From: Bacteroidaceae bacterium
GTDB taxonomy: Bacteria; Bacteroidota; Bacteroidia; Bacteroidales; Barnesiellaceae_A
NCBI GenBank assembly: GCA_017481745.1
Contig: JAFUOV010000017.1
Span: 45,352 to 109,351 of the forward strand
DNA: 64,000 nucleotides
Reading direction: 5' to 3'
The notes under the pieces were generated by a model that ran no database searches, was not told the origin of the DNA, and saw only the letters and a program-made list of their open reading frames with translations. This document shows positions 54,863 through 63,971 of the stretch, in pieces; positions within the stretch are counted from its first letter, which is position 1, and each line of letters begins with the position of its first letter. Made by a program: the position numbers and the translations under genes.

Positions 54863-56014
54863 ATGAAATGTAAATCGCAAATAGCAACAGTCGTTGTGCT
54901 TGCAGGTGCTCTGTTATTGACATCGTGCTGCAATGATAATTGTGATAAAACGACTCTCTCGGGCTTACAACGTGAGAATTTTCAGACAGTAATTAATGGT
55001 GTAGAAACCGACCTTTATGTCTTGTCAAATGACAATGGCATGGAGGTGTGTTTTACCAATCATGGTGCTCGTATGGTGTCGATTATGGTACCCGATGGCA
55101 ACGGTAATATGCGCGATGTGATATTGGGATTTGATTCGATACAAGGCTATGTAGATATTGCTACCGATTTTGGTGCAACAGTAGGACGTTATGCCAATCG
55201 TATTGATCAAGGTCGCATTACGCTCGATGGCGTTGAGTATCAGTTGCCTCGCAACAATTATGGACATTGCTTGCATGGTGGTACACATGGTTTTCAGACA
55301 CAAGTTTTTGATGTAGAGAGTGTAACCGACACCACTATTACCATGGTGTATCATACTGCCGATGGCGAGGAAGGATTTCCCGGCAATACCGATTGCTATG
55401 TAACCTATACCCTCACATCCGACAATGCAATAGATATAACATACAGAGCTACAACCGACAAGACTACCGTTGTCAATCTTGCCAATCATGCTTATTTCAA
55501 TCTTGATGGCGATGCTTCACAATCCAATGGCGATTATCTTTTCTACATCAATGCCGATGGATTTACCCCTGTTGACTCTACCTTGATGACAAGTGGCGAA
55601 ATAAGAGATGTAACCGCCACACCAATGGATTTCAGAGTACCTACAACCGTTGGTAGCCGCATTGACAATGATGATGAACAGTTGCGTTATGGAGGTGGTT
55701 ATGACCATAATTGGTGTCTTAATACCGATGGCGACATTACAGCTATAGCTGCTCGTCTCACCTCGCCGGTCAGTGGCATAGTGCTTGAGGTATATACCGA
55801 CCAACCCGGTCTGCAAGTATACACAGGAAACTTCCTCGATGGCACCGTTGTGGGAAAAGGTGGTGTGTCATGTGCATATCGCTCGGCGGTGGTGCTTGAG
55901 ACACAAAAGTATCCCAACAGCCCCAACTTTGCTCATTGGCCCTCGCCCATCTTGCGCCCCGGTGAAACCTATGAGGCTCGATGCATTTATAAGTTTGGCG
56001 TAGAGAAGAATTAA
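54863..56014 (+). CDS. Aldose 1-epimerase lipoprotein
   Basis: 383-residue galactose-mutarotase-like enzyme interconverting alpha and beta anomers of hexoses. It has a lipobox (LLLTSCCNDN, Cys near 22), so it works in the periplasm or outer membrane, as several Bacteroidales Mro proteins do. Fold motifs: GATVGRYANRIDQGRITLDG (active-site Arg/Asn), GHCLHGGTHGFQ (His), NLANHAYFNLDGD (second catalytic His), YDHNWCLN and AVVLETQKYPNSPN (catalytic Glu). It follows the esterase by 11 bp and ends at a terminator, so the three genes look like one operon for released sugars. Confidence 0.92.
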   Translation: MKCKSQIATVVVLAGALLLTSCCNDNCDKTTLSGLQRENFQTVINGVETDLYVLSNDNGMEVCFTNHGARMVSIMVPDGNGNMRDVILGFDSIQGYVDIATDFGATVGRYANRIDQGRITLDGVEYQLPRNNYGHCLHGGTHGFQTQVFDVESVTDTTITMVYHTADGEEGFPGNTDCYVTYTLTSDNAIDITYRATTDKTTVVNLANHAYFNLDGDASQSNGDYLFYINADGFTPVDSTLMTSGEIRDVTATPMDFRVPTTVGSRIDNDDEQLRYGGGYDHNWCLNTDGDITAIAARLTSPVSGIVLEVYTDQPGLQVYTGNFLDGTVVGKGGVSCAYRSAVVLETQKYPNSPNFAHWPSPILRPGETYEARCIYKFGVEKN

Positions 56015-56032
56015 AGTTGATATTTCTGTATT

Positions 56033-56079
56033 AAAACCCTTGTCTTTAAATGATTGTGTATTAAGGACAAGGGTTTTTT
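56033..56079 (+). terminator. Intrinsic terminator after the epimerase gene
   Basis: AAAACCCTTGTC (56033-56044) / GACAAGGGTTTT (from 56066), followed by TT. Confidence 0.85.
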
Positions 56080-56248
56080 GTATTCGCTGGGTCGTAGCTT
56101 TTGCTTTTTTCAACCAATGATATAGTATATCTACTCTTTTGAAAATGTAATACCTTTTTTAATTTACATTTGCTATTATGATAACGATTGCATTGCGTTG
56201 CATATAAAAAATAAGATGCGATATCTTCTATAAAATAGAAAAATGTTG

Positions 56249-56256
56249 TAATTTTG
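56249..56256 (+). promoter_or_regulatory. -7 element of the glycogen operon
   Basis: TAATTTTG (56249-56256). It contains the TTG at 56254 that falsely extends the reading frame. The start codon at 56293 lies 36 bp downstream. Confidence 0.6.
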
Positions 56257-56292
56257 CGACTTGAATATAAAAACCGGATTATTACAAACTAT

Positions 56293-57951
56293 ATGACAAA
56301 TAGTGAAAGTAGACCCGATTATATATTTGAAGTAAGCTGGGAGGTGTGCAACCTCATTGGAGGTATCTATACGGTACTCTCTACCAAAGCTAAAACACTT
56401 CAAAAGAGTCATAAAGACAAAGTGGTTTTCATAGGTCCTGATGTTTGGCAAGAGAAGCCTTCTCCCTTTTTTATTGAAGATGATAAGGTAACAAAAGGTT
56501 GGCTCGAACAAGCAAATCTGCCCTATGGATTGAAAGTACGCACCGGACGCTGGGATATACCCGGAAAGCCCGTTGTTATTCTTGTCGATTTCACGCCCCT
56601 CTACGCTCGTAAAAACGAGTTGTATAAATTGATGTGGGACTTGTACGGTGTCGATTCTATGCCTGCTTATGGCGACTATGACGAAGCATCGGCTTTTGCG
56701 TGGGCATCGGCTCTTGTTATCGAGAATTATTACCTATACATAAATGGTACTGAAAAGAGCGTAATTGCTCACTTTGATGAGTGGACTACCTCGATGGGTC
56801 TGTTATACCTCAAGCATTTTGTGCCCGGTATAGCAACTGTATTTACTACCCACGCCACATCAATGGGTCGCTCGATAGCAGGTAATAACAAACCTTTGTA
56901 TGACTATCTGAGCGGGTATAATGGCGACCAAATGGCGCAAGAATTGAATATGGTGTCGAAACACTCGGTAGAAAAGCGTGCTGCTATTCATGCCGATTGC
57001 TTTACCACCGTAAGTGATATAACAGCTCGTGAGTGCGAGCAACTGCTTGAACGTCGTCCCGATGTCGTAACTCCCAATGGCTTCGAGCGCAACTTTGTGC
57101 CTGCCAAGAAAGAGTTTGCCGAGAAACGCGCAGTAGCTCGTCGCAAGTTGCTTGACATTGCACAAAACCTTATAGGTTATCGTCCTGCCGAAGATGCCTT
57201 CTTGGTAGCCACTTCGGGACGTTATGAATATCGCAACAAGGGTATTGATATGTTTGTCGATGCAGTAGGTCGCATGGCTCAACGCCGCGATCTTGAGCGC
57301 GAGATAATTGCTTTTGTGCTCACTCCCGGATGGGTAGATGCTCCTCGTGCCGATTTGCTCAATCGTATGAACGAGGCTAAAGAGCATTACACCTCGTTGC
57401 CCGATCCTATTATTACTCACGACCTTCACAACTACGACAGCGATAATATTGTAAATCAAATGCACTGGCTCGGGCTGAACAATCATCCCGATAGCCGAGT
57501 GAAGATTATCTTCATACCCTCCTACCTCACAGGTTGCGACGGATTGCTCAATATGCGATATTACGATGTGCTTGTAGGTATGGATGCCACAGCATTCCCC
57601 AGCTACTACGAACCTTGGGGATATACTCCGTTGGAGAGTGTCGCATTTGGTATTCCCACCATTACTACTCAATTGTCGGGCTTTGGACAATGGGTGATTG
57701 GTCATGAAGCAAGCACGTTGAAGGCTACAGGCGTACAAGTATTGCGCCGTTACGACGACAACTTTATAAATGTGTCGCAACAACTTGCCGATACCATTGT
57801 AGAGATGAGCAAGATGAGTGCCAAGGAGAAAGTCGCAATAGACCGTGCAGCCTCGAAACTCGCAGCCGAAGCCGAGTGGAAAAACTTTATCGTTCATTAC
57901 GACAAGGCATATAGCATTGCATTACAAAGAAATCAAGAAAGAAAACAATAA
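56293..57951 (+). CDS. Glycogen synthase (GT3, eukaryote-like)
   Basis: 552-residue glucosyltransferase that builds alpha-1,4-glucan from UDP-glucose, of the eukaryotic-type GT3 family found in Bacteroidetes instead of the ADP-glucose GlgA. I chose the ATG 56293 (MTNSESRPDYIFEVSWEVCN); an earlier start would be in the promoter. Hallmarks: YIFEVSWEVCNLIGGIYTVL, FTTHATSMGRSIAGNN, VVTPNGFERNF, and PSYYEPWGYTPLESVAFGIP (catalytic Glu region with the E-x-x-G-Y-T-P-x-E pattern). Cytoplasmic. It is 24 bp ahead of the phosphorylase gene, so synthesis and breakdown are one operon. No glgC or branching enzyme is in the window. Confidence 0.95.
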   Translation: MTNSESRPDYIFEVSWEVCNLIGGIYTVLSTKAKTLQKSHKDKVVFIGPDVWQEKPSPFFIEDDKVTKGWLEQANLPYGLKVRTGRWDIPGKPVVILVDFTPLYARKNELYKLMWDLYGVDSMPAYGDYDEASAFAWASALVIENYYLYINGTEKSVIAHFDEWTTSMGLLYLKHFVPGIATVFTTHATSMGRSIAGNNKPLYDYLSGYNGDQMAQELNMVSKHSVEKRAAIHADCFTTVSDITARECEQLLERRPDVVTPNGFERNFVPAKKEFAEKRAVARRKLLDIAQNLIGYRPAEDAFLVATSGRYEYRNKGIDMFVDAVGRMAQRRDLEREIIAFVLTPGWVDAPRADLLNRMNEAKEHYTSLPDPIITHDLHNYDSDNIVNQMHWLGLNNHPDSRVKIIFIPSYLTGCDGLLNMRYYDVLVGMDATAFPSYYEPWGYTPLESVAFGIPTITTQLSGFGQWVIGHEASTLKATGVQVLRRYDDNFINVSQQLADTIVEMSKMSAKEKVAIDRAASKLAAEAEWKNFIVHYDKAYSIALQRNQERKQ

Positions 57952-57975
57952 TACAAATTATAAACTTTAACAGCT

Positions 57976-60540
57976 ATGACAGTAAAAGCAAGTAATACCA
58001 ACGCCCCTATATGGCGTGATGTTACCGTAAAGGCAAGCCTTCCTGCCGAGTTGTCTAACCTCGACACTCTTGCTCGAAACCTTTGGTGGGTGTGGAACAC
58101 ATCTGCTAAGAGCCTCTTCCACGACCTCGATCGTGACTTGTGGCACGCTACAAACGAAAATCCTGTATTGATGCTCCAAAGCATGAGCTACGAGAAAATC
58201 GAGTCAATACTTGCCGATAAATCTATGATGCGTCGCATTGCCGACGTTTACGACGAGTTCCAAGCCTACATGAATGTAGAAAAACGCACCGATGTTCCTT
58301 CGGTTTCGTATTTCTCTATGGAGTATGGTTTGGCTGCTTCGTTGAAGATTTATTCGGGTGGTCTTGGTGTGTTGGCAGGTGACTATTTGAAAGAAGCCAG
58401 CGACAGCCGTGTCAACATGACAGGTGTTGGTTTCCTCTATCGCTATGGTTACTTCTCGCAAACACTCTCGATGGATGGTCAACAAATTGCCAACTACGAG
58501 GCTCAAAAGTTCAACCAACTTCCTATCGAGCAAGTATGTGAGGCAGATGGTCGTCCCATGGTACTCGAAGTACCCTTCCCCGGTCGCACAATCTACTCGC
58601 ACGTTTGGCGCGTAAATGTAGGTCGTATTGCTCTCTATTTGATGGATACCGACTTGGATCTCAATAGCGAGTTTGACCGTCCTATCACCTACCAACTCTA
58701 TGGTGGCGATTGGGAAAACCGTATGAAACAAGAGTATATGTTGGGTATCGGTGGTGTATTGATGTTGCACAAACTCGGTATCGAAAGCCAAGTATACCAC
58801 TGTAACGAAGGTCACGCAGCCTTGTTGAACGTTCAACGTCTTGTTGACTATGTAGGTAAAGGTTTGAACTTTGCCGAGGCACTTGAGGTAGTTCGTGCTT
58901 CTTCGCTCTATACTGTACACACTCCCGTACCTGCCGGTCACGACTACTTCGACGAGTCGCTCTTTGGCAAGTACATGGGCGAATATCCTGCCAAGTTGGG
59001 TATCTCTTGGAGCGACTTCATCAACATGGGTCGTGAGAACCCCGATACCAACGAGAAGTTCTCTATGAGCGTTTTTGCTTGCAATACTTGTCAAGAAGTA
59101 AACGGTGTGAGCTGGTTGCACGGTAAAGTTTCGCAAAAGATGTTCCAACCCATCTGGAAGGGCTATGCTCCCGACGAGTTGCACGTTGGTTATGTAACCA
59201 ATGGTGTACACATGCCTACTTGGGCTGCCTCTGAGTGGAAAGCATTCTACAATGAGAAACTCGGTGAAGAGTACATGCAAGACCAATCAAATTGCGATAT
59301 TTGGAGCCGCATCTATGAGGTAGACGACCAAGAGATCTGGAACATGCGTCAAACTTTGAAAAACAAATTTATCAAGTTTGTTAAGGATGACTTCCGCGAG
59401 ACATGGCTCAAAAACCAAGGTGATCCCTCACGCATCGTTTCGGTACTTGAGCGTATCAACCCCAATGCTCTCCTCATCGGTTTTGCACGTCGTTTTGCTA
59501 CTTACAAACGTGCTCACCTCTTGTTTACCGACTTGGAGCGTCTCTCTAAAATCGTAAACAACCCCGATCGTCCCGTACAATTTATTTTCGCTGGTAAGGC
59601 TCACCCCGCCGATGGCGCCGGTCAAGGTCTTATCAAACGCATCGTTGAGATTTCGCGCATGCCCGAGTTCATTGGTAAGATTATCTTCTTGGAGAACTAC
59701 GATATGAAGATTTCAAAACGTCTTATCTCGGGTGTTGATATCTGGATGAATACTCCTACTCGTCCTCTCGAGGCTTCAGGTACTTCGGGTGAGAAAGCCG
59801 AGATGAACGGTGTACTCAACTTCTCGGTACTCGACGGATGGTGGTATGAGGGTTATCGTGAAGGTGCAGGTTGGGCATTGACCGATAAGCGTACTTATCA
59901 AGACCAAGCACAACAAGATAAACTCGACGCTGCTACTATCTATTCGATGCTCGAGAACCAAATCATCCCCTTGTATTTTGCCAAGAACAGTAAGGGCTAC
60001 TCTCCCGAGTGGATTCAATACATCAAGAAATCAATCGCCGAGATTGCTCCTGTTTACACAATGAAACGTCAGCTCGACGACTATATCGACCGCTTCTATA
60101 ACAAAGAAGGTGTGCGTTCGGCATACTTGCAAGCCAATAACTTTGCTAAAGCCAAAGAGATTGCTGCATGGAAAGCCGGTGTTGCTGCCAAGTGGAACGA
60201 GATAGAAGTTGTAGAGGTAAAAGTTCCCGATACAATGGTGTATGCACCCCAAGTAGGTGTAACCTACCCTGTTGAAGTTACTATCGACAACAAGGGATTG
60301 GGCAACTGCCTTGGTGTAGAACTTGTTGCAATACCTGCCGACAGCTCTACAAACAGCAACGAGATGAAACTTCACAGCGTTCAAGAGCTTGAGGTAGTTA
60401 AGATTGAAGGTTCTCGCATAACTTATCGTCTTAACAATACTATCGACAAAGCCGGTGCATTCCGCTTTGCCTTCCGTATGTATCCCAAGCATGCCGACCT
60501 GCCTCATCGTCAGGACTTTGCATACGTTCGCTGGTTCTAA
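57976..60540 (+). CDS. glgP: Alpha-glucan (glycogen) phosphorylase, GT35
   Basis: 854-residue pyridoxal-phosphate enzyme that cleaves alpha-1,4-glucan with phosphate to glucose 1-phosphate, cytoplasmic. It is the shorter, archaeal/Bacteroidota-type phosphorylase with an N-terminal extension ([20 protein letters not shown]). Catalytic features: [55 protein letters not shown], and the PLP-binding region [20 protein letters not shown] (Lys of SGEKAEMNG). The last ~110 residues ([20 protein letters not shown]) are a beta-sandwich C-terminal domain. It ends at a strong terminator. Confidence 0.94.
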   Translation: MTVKASNTNAPIWRDVTVKASLPAELSNLDTLARNLWWVWNTSAKSLFHDLDRDLWHATNENPVLMLQSMSYEKIESILADKSMMRRIADVYDEFQAYMNVEKRTDVPSVSYFSMEYGLAASLKIYSGGLGVLAGDYLKEASDSRVNMTGVGFLYRYGYFSQTLSMDGQQIANYEAQKFNQLPIEQVCEADGRPMVLEVPFPGRTIYSHVWRVNVGRIALYLMDTDLDLNSEFDRPITYQLYGGDWENRMKQEYMLGIGGVLMLHKLGIESQVYHCNEGHAALLNVQRLVDYVGKGLNFAEALEVVRASSLYTVHTPVPAGHDYFDESLFGKYMGEYPAKLGISWSDFINMGRENPDTNEKFSMSVFACNTCQEVNGVSWLHGKVSQKMFQPIWKGYAPDELHVGYVTNGVHMPTWAASEWKAFYNEKLGEEYMQDQSNCDIWSRIYEVDDQEIWNMRQTLKNKFIKFVKDDFRETWLKNQGDPSRIVSVLERINPNALLIGFARRFATYKRAHLLFTDLERLSKIVNNPDRPVQFIFAGKAHPADGAGQGLIKRIVEISRMPEFIGKIIFLENYDMKISKRLISGVDIWMNTPTRPLEASGTSGEKAEMNGVLNFSVLDGWWYEGYREGAGWALTDKRTYQDQAQQDKLDAATIYSMLENQIIPLYFAKNSKGYSPEWIQYIKKSIAEIAPVYTMKRQLDDYIDRFYNKEGVRSAYLQANNFAKAKEIAAWKAGVAAKWNEIEVVEVKVPDTMVYAPQVGVTYPVEVTIDNKGLGNCLGVELVAIPADSSTNSNEMKLHSVQELEVVKIEGSRITYRLNNTIDKAGAFRFAFRMYPKHADLPHRQDFAYVRWF

Positions 60541-60563
60541 TTGTAACCCTATATCAACTATAT

Positions 60564-60602
60564 AAAAAACCGCGTGCTATACTTTGTAGCACGCGGTTTT
60601 TG
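60564..60602 (+). terminator. Intrinsic terminator after the phosphorylase gene
   Basis: AACCGCGTGCTA / TAGCACGCGGTT with a short loop, embedded in A5 and T5 tracts (60564-60602). Confidence 0.9.
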
Positions 60603-60632
60603 CTGTTTTGCAAATTTTAATAATTACAAATA

Positions 60633-60662
60633 TTGTAGTATTGGATAAAAGCAGTAATTTTA
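60633..60662 (+). promoter_or_regulatory. Promoter of the DUF1508 gene
   Basis: TTG (60633-60635) and TAATTTTA (60655-60662, last base off consensus), 19 bp apart. The ATG is at 60702. Confidence 0.55.
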
Positions 60663-60701
60663 CGTTGTAATAAATATTATTAATCCTTAATTCTTGATTT
60701 A

Positions 60702-61034
60702 ATGGGAAAATTTGTAATCACTACACGTAAGAATGGTGAATTCCAATTCAACTTGAAAGCCACTAACGGTCAAGTTATCCTTTCAAGCGAAGGCTATAAG
60801 ACATTGGCGGCTTGCAAGAATGGTGTTGAGTCGGTAAAGAAAAATTCACCCGAAGATGCACGTTACGACCGCAAAGAATCGGCTAACGGTAAGTTCTACT
60901 TCAACTTGAAAGCCACTAACGGACAAATCATTGGTAGCAGTGAAATGTACGAAAGTGTTGCTTCTCGTGACAACGGTATAGAATCGGTTAAAAGAAACGC
61001 ACCCGATGCCGAGGTTGTTGAAGAATTAGATTAA
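60702..61034 (+). CDS. YegP-like DUF1508 protein, two tandem repeats
   Basis: 110-residue cytoplasmic protein made of two DUF1508 units of ~50 residues: MGKFVITTRKNGEFQFNLKA and TNGQVILSSEGYKTLAACKN, then again ANGKFYFNLKATNGQIIGSS and EMYESVASRDNGIESVKRNA, with an acidic end. Each unit folds as a small beta-alpha module. The function is not settled; proteins of this type are often abundant in Bacteroidota. It has its own promoter and terminator. Confidence 0.9.
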   Translation: MGKFVITTRKNGEFQFNLKATNGQVILSSEGYKTLAACKNGVESVKKNSPEDARYDRKESANGKFYFNLKATNGQIIGSSEMYESVASRDNGIESVKRNAPDAEVVEELD

Positions 61035-61057
61035 AAAAACAAAAAGGTTAAGGTTTA

Positions 61058-61085
61058 AGCGCACTGTGGTAGGTGCGCTTTTTTA
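61058..61085 (+). terminator. Intrinsic terminator after the DUF1508 gene
   Basis: AAGCGCAC (61058-61065) / GTGCGCTT (61074-61081), then T5. Confidence 0.85.
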
Positions 61086-61104
61086 TTATTGTTATGTGCA
61101 AAAA

Positions 61105-61137
61105 AATAGTCTACTCATGCATTGAGAGTAGACTATT
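61105..61137 (-). terminator. Intrinsic terminator of fabD
   Basis: AATAGTCTACTC (61105-61116) / GAGTAGACTATT (61126-61137); on the minus strand it is followed by T6. It lies ~20 bp past the fabD stop. Confidence 0.8.
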
Positions 61138-61155
61138 CTTGTATGTGTCGATATA

Positions 61156-62040
61156 TTATTGACGACCCGATACGGTAACGTCACGACTTATTTTACGTAT
61201 CATGCCTTGCAATGCTGCTCCGGGACCTACCTCTGTAAACTCGGTAGCGCCGTCGGCAATCATGTTGTCTACCGAATAGCTCCAACGTACGGCGGCTGTG
61301 AGTTGGGCAATAAGGTTTTGCTTAATCTCCTCGGGGTTGGTATGAGCTTTGGCATCGACATTCTGATATACAGGACATGTGGGTGTCATGAATGGTGTAG
61401 TTGCAATAGCCTCAGCCAACTCGGCACGAGCGGGCTCCATAAGGGGTGAGTGGAATGCACCACCTACTTTGAGTTTCAATGCTCGTTTTGCACCGGCTGC
61501 TGTCAACTTCTCGCAAGCAGCATCAATACCTTCTATCGAACCCGAGATAACCAACTGTCCGGGGTTGTTATAGTTGGCACATACTACTACGCCATCATTA
61601 ACTTCGGCGCATATTTTCTCAATAGTTTCATCGGGCAAACCAATGATTGCAGCCATTGTAGAGGGTTGTATTTCGCAAGCCTTTTGCATTGCCATAGCGC
61701 GAGCCGAAACAAGACGCAAGCCATCTTCAAAAGACATTGCTCCGGCTGCAACAAGTGCCGAAAGCTCGCCCAATGAGTGCCCTGCTACCATGTCGGGGCA
61801 GAACTCTTCTCCCATTGTCTTTGCCAAAATAACCGAGTGTAGGAACACTGCGGGTTGTGTAACCTTGGTTTGGCGCAAGTCTTCTTCAGTTCCATCAAAC
61901 ATCAAGTCGGTAATACGAAAACCTAAAATCTCATTAGCTTTTTCAAACATCTCTTTTGCCACAGGGAAGTTCTCATAGAGATCTTTACCCATACCTACAA
62001 ATTGTGACCCTTGACCGGGGAATACGAAAGCCTTTTTCAT
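61156..62040 (-). CDS. fabD: Malonyl-CoA:acyl-carrier-protein transacylase
   Basis: Loads malonyl onto ACP to start each fatty-acid elongation cycle. 294 residues, cytoplasmic. Motifs: FVFPGQGSQFVGMGKDLYEN, nucleophile GHSLGELSALVAAGAM (Ser), active-site RAMAMQKA (Arg that binds malonate), GGAFHSPLMEPARAEL (His), and VEVGPGAALQGM-like end. It is monocistronic, divergent from the PHP gene, and converges on the DUF1508 gene. Confidence 0.95.
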   Translation of the reverse strand: MKKAFVFPGQGSQFVGMGKDLYENFPVAKEMFEKANEILGFRITDLMFDGTEEDLRQTKVTQPAVFLHSVILAKTMGEEFCPDMVAGHSLGELSALVAAGAMSFEDGLRLVSARAMAMQKACEIQPSTMAAIIGLPDETIEKICAEVNDGVVVCANYNNPGQLVISGSIEGIDAACEKLTAAGAKRALKLKVGGAFHSPLMEPARAELAEAIATTPFMTPTCPVYQNVDAKAHTNPEEIKQNLIAQLTAAVRWSYSVDNMIADGATEFTEVGPGAALQGMIRKISRDVTVSGRQ

Positions 62041-62069
62041 TTATAAAATTATTAATTTTAAATAGTTTG

Positions 62070-62077
62070 CAAAGGTA
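62070..62077 (-). promoter_or_regulatory. -7 element of fabD
   Basis: Minus-strand TACCTTTG, perfect -7, 30 bp before the fabD start. I see no FapR-type operator. Confidence 0.55.
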
Positions 62078-62169
62078 ACTATTTTTGACGGAGTAACCAT
62101 GCCAAATAAGAATTTAATTCAAAACTCTAAAAAATATAATAATCGTAGAGTTATGAAACTTTTTTTGTC

Positions 62170-62177
62170 TACCTTTG
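62170..62177 (+). promoter_or_regulatory. -7 element of the PHP phosphatase gene
   Basis: TACCTTTG, perfect -7, 24 bp before the ATG at 62201; it excludes the ATGs at 62099 and 62153 as starts. Confidence 0.6.
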
Positions 62178-62200
62178 TAGATACAACAAATATCAAGTAT

Positions 62201-62947
62201 ATGGGCTTGTTTAGTTTTTTAAATAGAAAGAAGGAAGAGAATAAAACTCTTTTTTATGATACAGAAGTGCATTGTCACATTCTCCCCGGATTGGACGATG
62301 GCTCTCCCGATGTAGAAACATCGGTAATGCTTGTGCGCCAGATGCAAGAGATGGGTATACGACGTATTATTACGACAACGCACGTTACCGAAAGTACTTT
62401 TGAAAACACTCCTGAGACCATTCGTAATGCCTATAATACATTGCGTACTGCTCTTGACGAGGCAGGTGTCGATATAGAGATATTTCCCTCGGCAGAGTAT
62501 CGTATGGACGAGTTTTTCCTAAATCAAGTAAACAACAATACATTACTTCCTTTCCCCGAGAACTATCTGCTGATTGAAAACTCTTTCTTCCAACCATTTT
62601 GGGAGATTAAAGAGCTTGTCTTTGACTTGCAGTTGAAGGGCTATACCCCTATCCTTGCTCACCCCGAGCGCTATATGTATTATCATAAAACGCCACAGAT
62701 ATATCAAGAACTGCACGATCAAGGTTGTCTGTTTCAAGTCAACTTCCTTTCGCTGGCAGGCTACTATCATCCCGAGGTAAAGAATATGGGTTGGCGATTG
62801 CTCGAAAAAGGAATGGTCGATTTTATTGGTAGTGATATACATCACCATAAGCACACCGATTTTATGAAGCACTATCTTGCTACTAAAGAGTATAAAAAAC
62901 TTTCAGAGAAAGCCTCGGCAATACTCAACAATAAGATTGTTTTTTAA
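62201..62947 (+). CDS. PHP-domain tyrosine-protein phosphatase (CpsB/YwqE type)
   Basis: 248-residue manganese-dependent phosphatase of the PHP family that dephosphorylates bacterial tyrosine kinases controlling capsule export. Start ATG 62201 (MGLFSFLNRKKEENKTLFYD). The metal-binding motifs follow in order: TEVHCHILPGLDDGSPD (His-x-His and Asp), ITTTHVTESTFENTPE (His), LAHPERYMYY (His, Glu) and DFIGSDIHHHKH (Asp, His). No BY-kinase or Wzz gene is next to it in the window. It ends at a 17-bp hairpin right before the IS copy. Confidence 0.92.
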   Translation: MGLFSFLNRKKEENKTLFYDTEVHCHILPGLDDGSPDVETSVMLVRQMQEMGIRRIITTTHVTESTFENTPETIRNAYNTLRTALDEAGVDIEIFPSAEYRMDEFFLNQVNNNTLLPFPENYLLIENSFFQPFWEIKELVFDLQLKGYTPILAHPERYMYYHKTPQIYQELHDQGCLFQVNFLSLAGYYHPEVKNMGWRLLEKGMVDFIGSDIHHHKHTDFMKHYLATKEYKKLSEKASAILNNKIVF

Positions 62948-62955
62948 TTGCTGCC

Positions 62956-62994
62956 ACATATACAGCTCTAAAGAATTTTTAGAGCTGTATATGT
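62956..62994 (+). terminator. Terminator of the PHP phosphatase gene
   Basis: 17-bp stem ACATATACAGCTCTAAA (62956-62972) / TTTAGAGCTGTATATGT (62978-62994), loop GAATT. It ends just before the IS element and lacks a T run beyond the stem. Confidence 0.7.
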
Positions 62995-63053
62995 ATGTGT
63001 GTGTCGTCCTAAAAAAGTGTTACAGGATTTGATACAAAAATAATCAAAGTTTT

Positions 63054-63971
63054 CTAAATGACAACACGGCACGCCGTGTTGTCATTTTTCGTTCTGTAAG
63101 TTACAATCTCTTTCTTGCATTGGCGATGCATCTCATCGGGCGTAAGCATACCGCACGATAAGTGTGGTCGCAGTTCATTATATATCGCCACACTCTGAGC
63201 TACTATCCGCTGCTGCATACCTAAATCACACTCCAATTCCTCCAATAAAAACTCATGTTTTATAGTCGCATTTACCCTCTCCGCCACCGCATTGGCATAT
63301 GGATCATAGCTTTCGGTCATGCTTACTTGTATGTGATACTCTTCCAGCTGGCGTTGATAGTCATCACAGCAATATTGTATGCCCCTATCCGAGTGGTGTA
63401 TCAGTGGCAGTTTCTTATACATTCTACCTCGACACGCCATCTGTAACGCCCTTACAGCGCCCTCTGCCGAGAGTGAATCTGAGAGGTCATAACCCACAAT
63501 CTTTTTCGAGTAGGCATCTGTTACTAATGCTAAATAGGTATGTTTGTTTCTTGTACCTACATAGGTAATGTCAGACACCCATATCTCTTCTGGGCGAGTA
63601 GGTATTCTATCCAACACTAAATTCTTGTGTTTATGAAACATATGCTTCGAATTGGTCGTCTGACGATATTGACGCTTTGGCACTATTAGCATATTGTTTG
63701 CCCGTAGCACATCAAAGAGTTTATCTCGCCCTACACCCAAAGCGATGAGAGGCTCTTCCAATAGGTGATACAGTTTGCGTGTGCCTATGCGTGGCATAAG
63801 CCGCCTGATGCCCATCACAAGCGACACTACCTCGGCGGCTTTATCCTGCATATCCTCGACCTTCCACCTATCTCGATAGTACTTCTGGCGTGATACCCCG
63901 ACCAGTCGGCAAAGAACACTTATCGGTTTCGCTTGCTCTTTGGAGTACCTTTCGACTGCTCGGGTGGTAAT
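63054..63971 (-). CDS. IS3-family transposase OrfB, copy 2
   Basis: Intact DDE transposase frame, homologous to 13580-14497 and of the same length (305 residues from the frameshift point). DDE residues are conserved (WVSDITYVGT, HHSDRGIQYC, NAVAERVNATIK). Differences to copy 1 include Ile/Val, Thr/Ile, His/Asn, Ala/Thr, Gln/Leu, His/Tyr, Lys/Glu and Arg/Cys near the end. The slippery A7 (minus strand, 63977-63971) is preserved, so it can still form OrfAB. Confidence 0.9.
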   Translation of the reverse strand: MTTRAVERYSKEQAKPISVLCRLVGVSRQKYYRDRWKVEDMQDKAAEVVSLVMGIRRLMPRIGTRKLYHLLEEPLIALGVGRDKLFDVLRANNMLIVPKRQYRQTTNSKHMFHKHKNLVLDRIPTRPEEIWVSDITYVGTRNKHTYLALVTDAYSKKIVGYDLSDSLSAEGAVRALQMACRGRMYKKLPLIHHSDRGIQYCCDDYQRQLEEYHIQVSMTESYDPYANAVAERVNATIKHEFLLEELECDLGMQQRIVAQSVAIYNELRPHLSCGMLTPDEMHRQCKKEIVTYRTKNDNTACRVVI

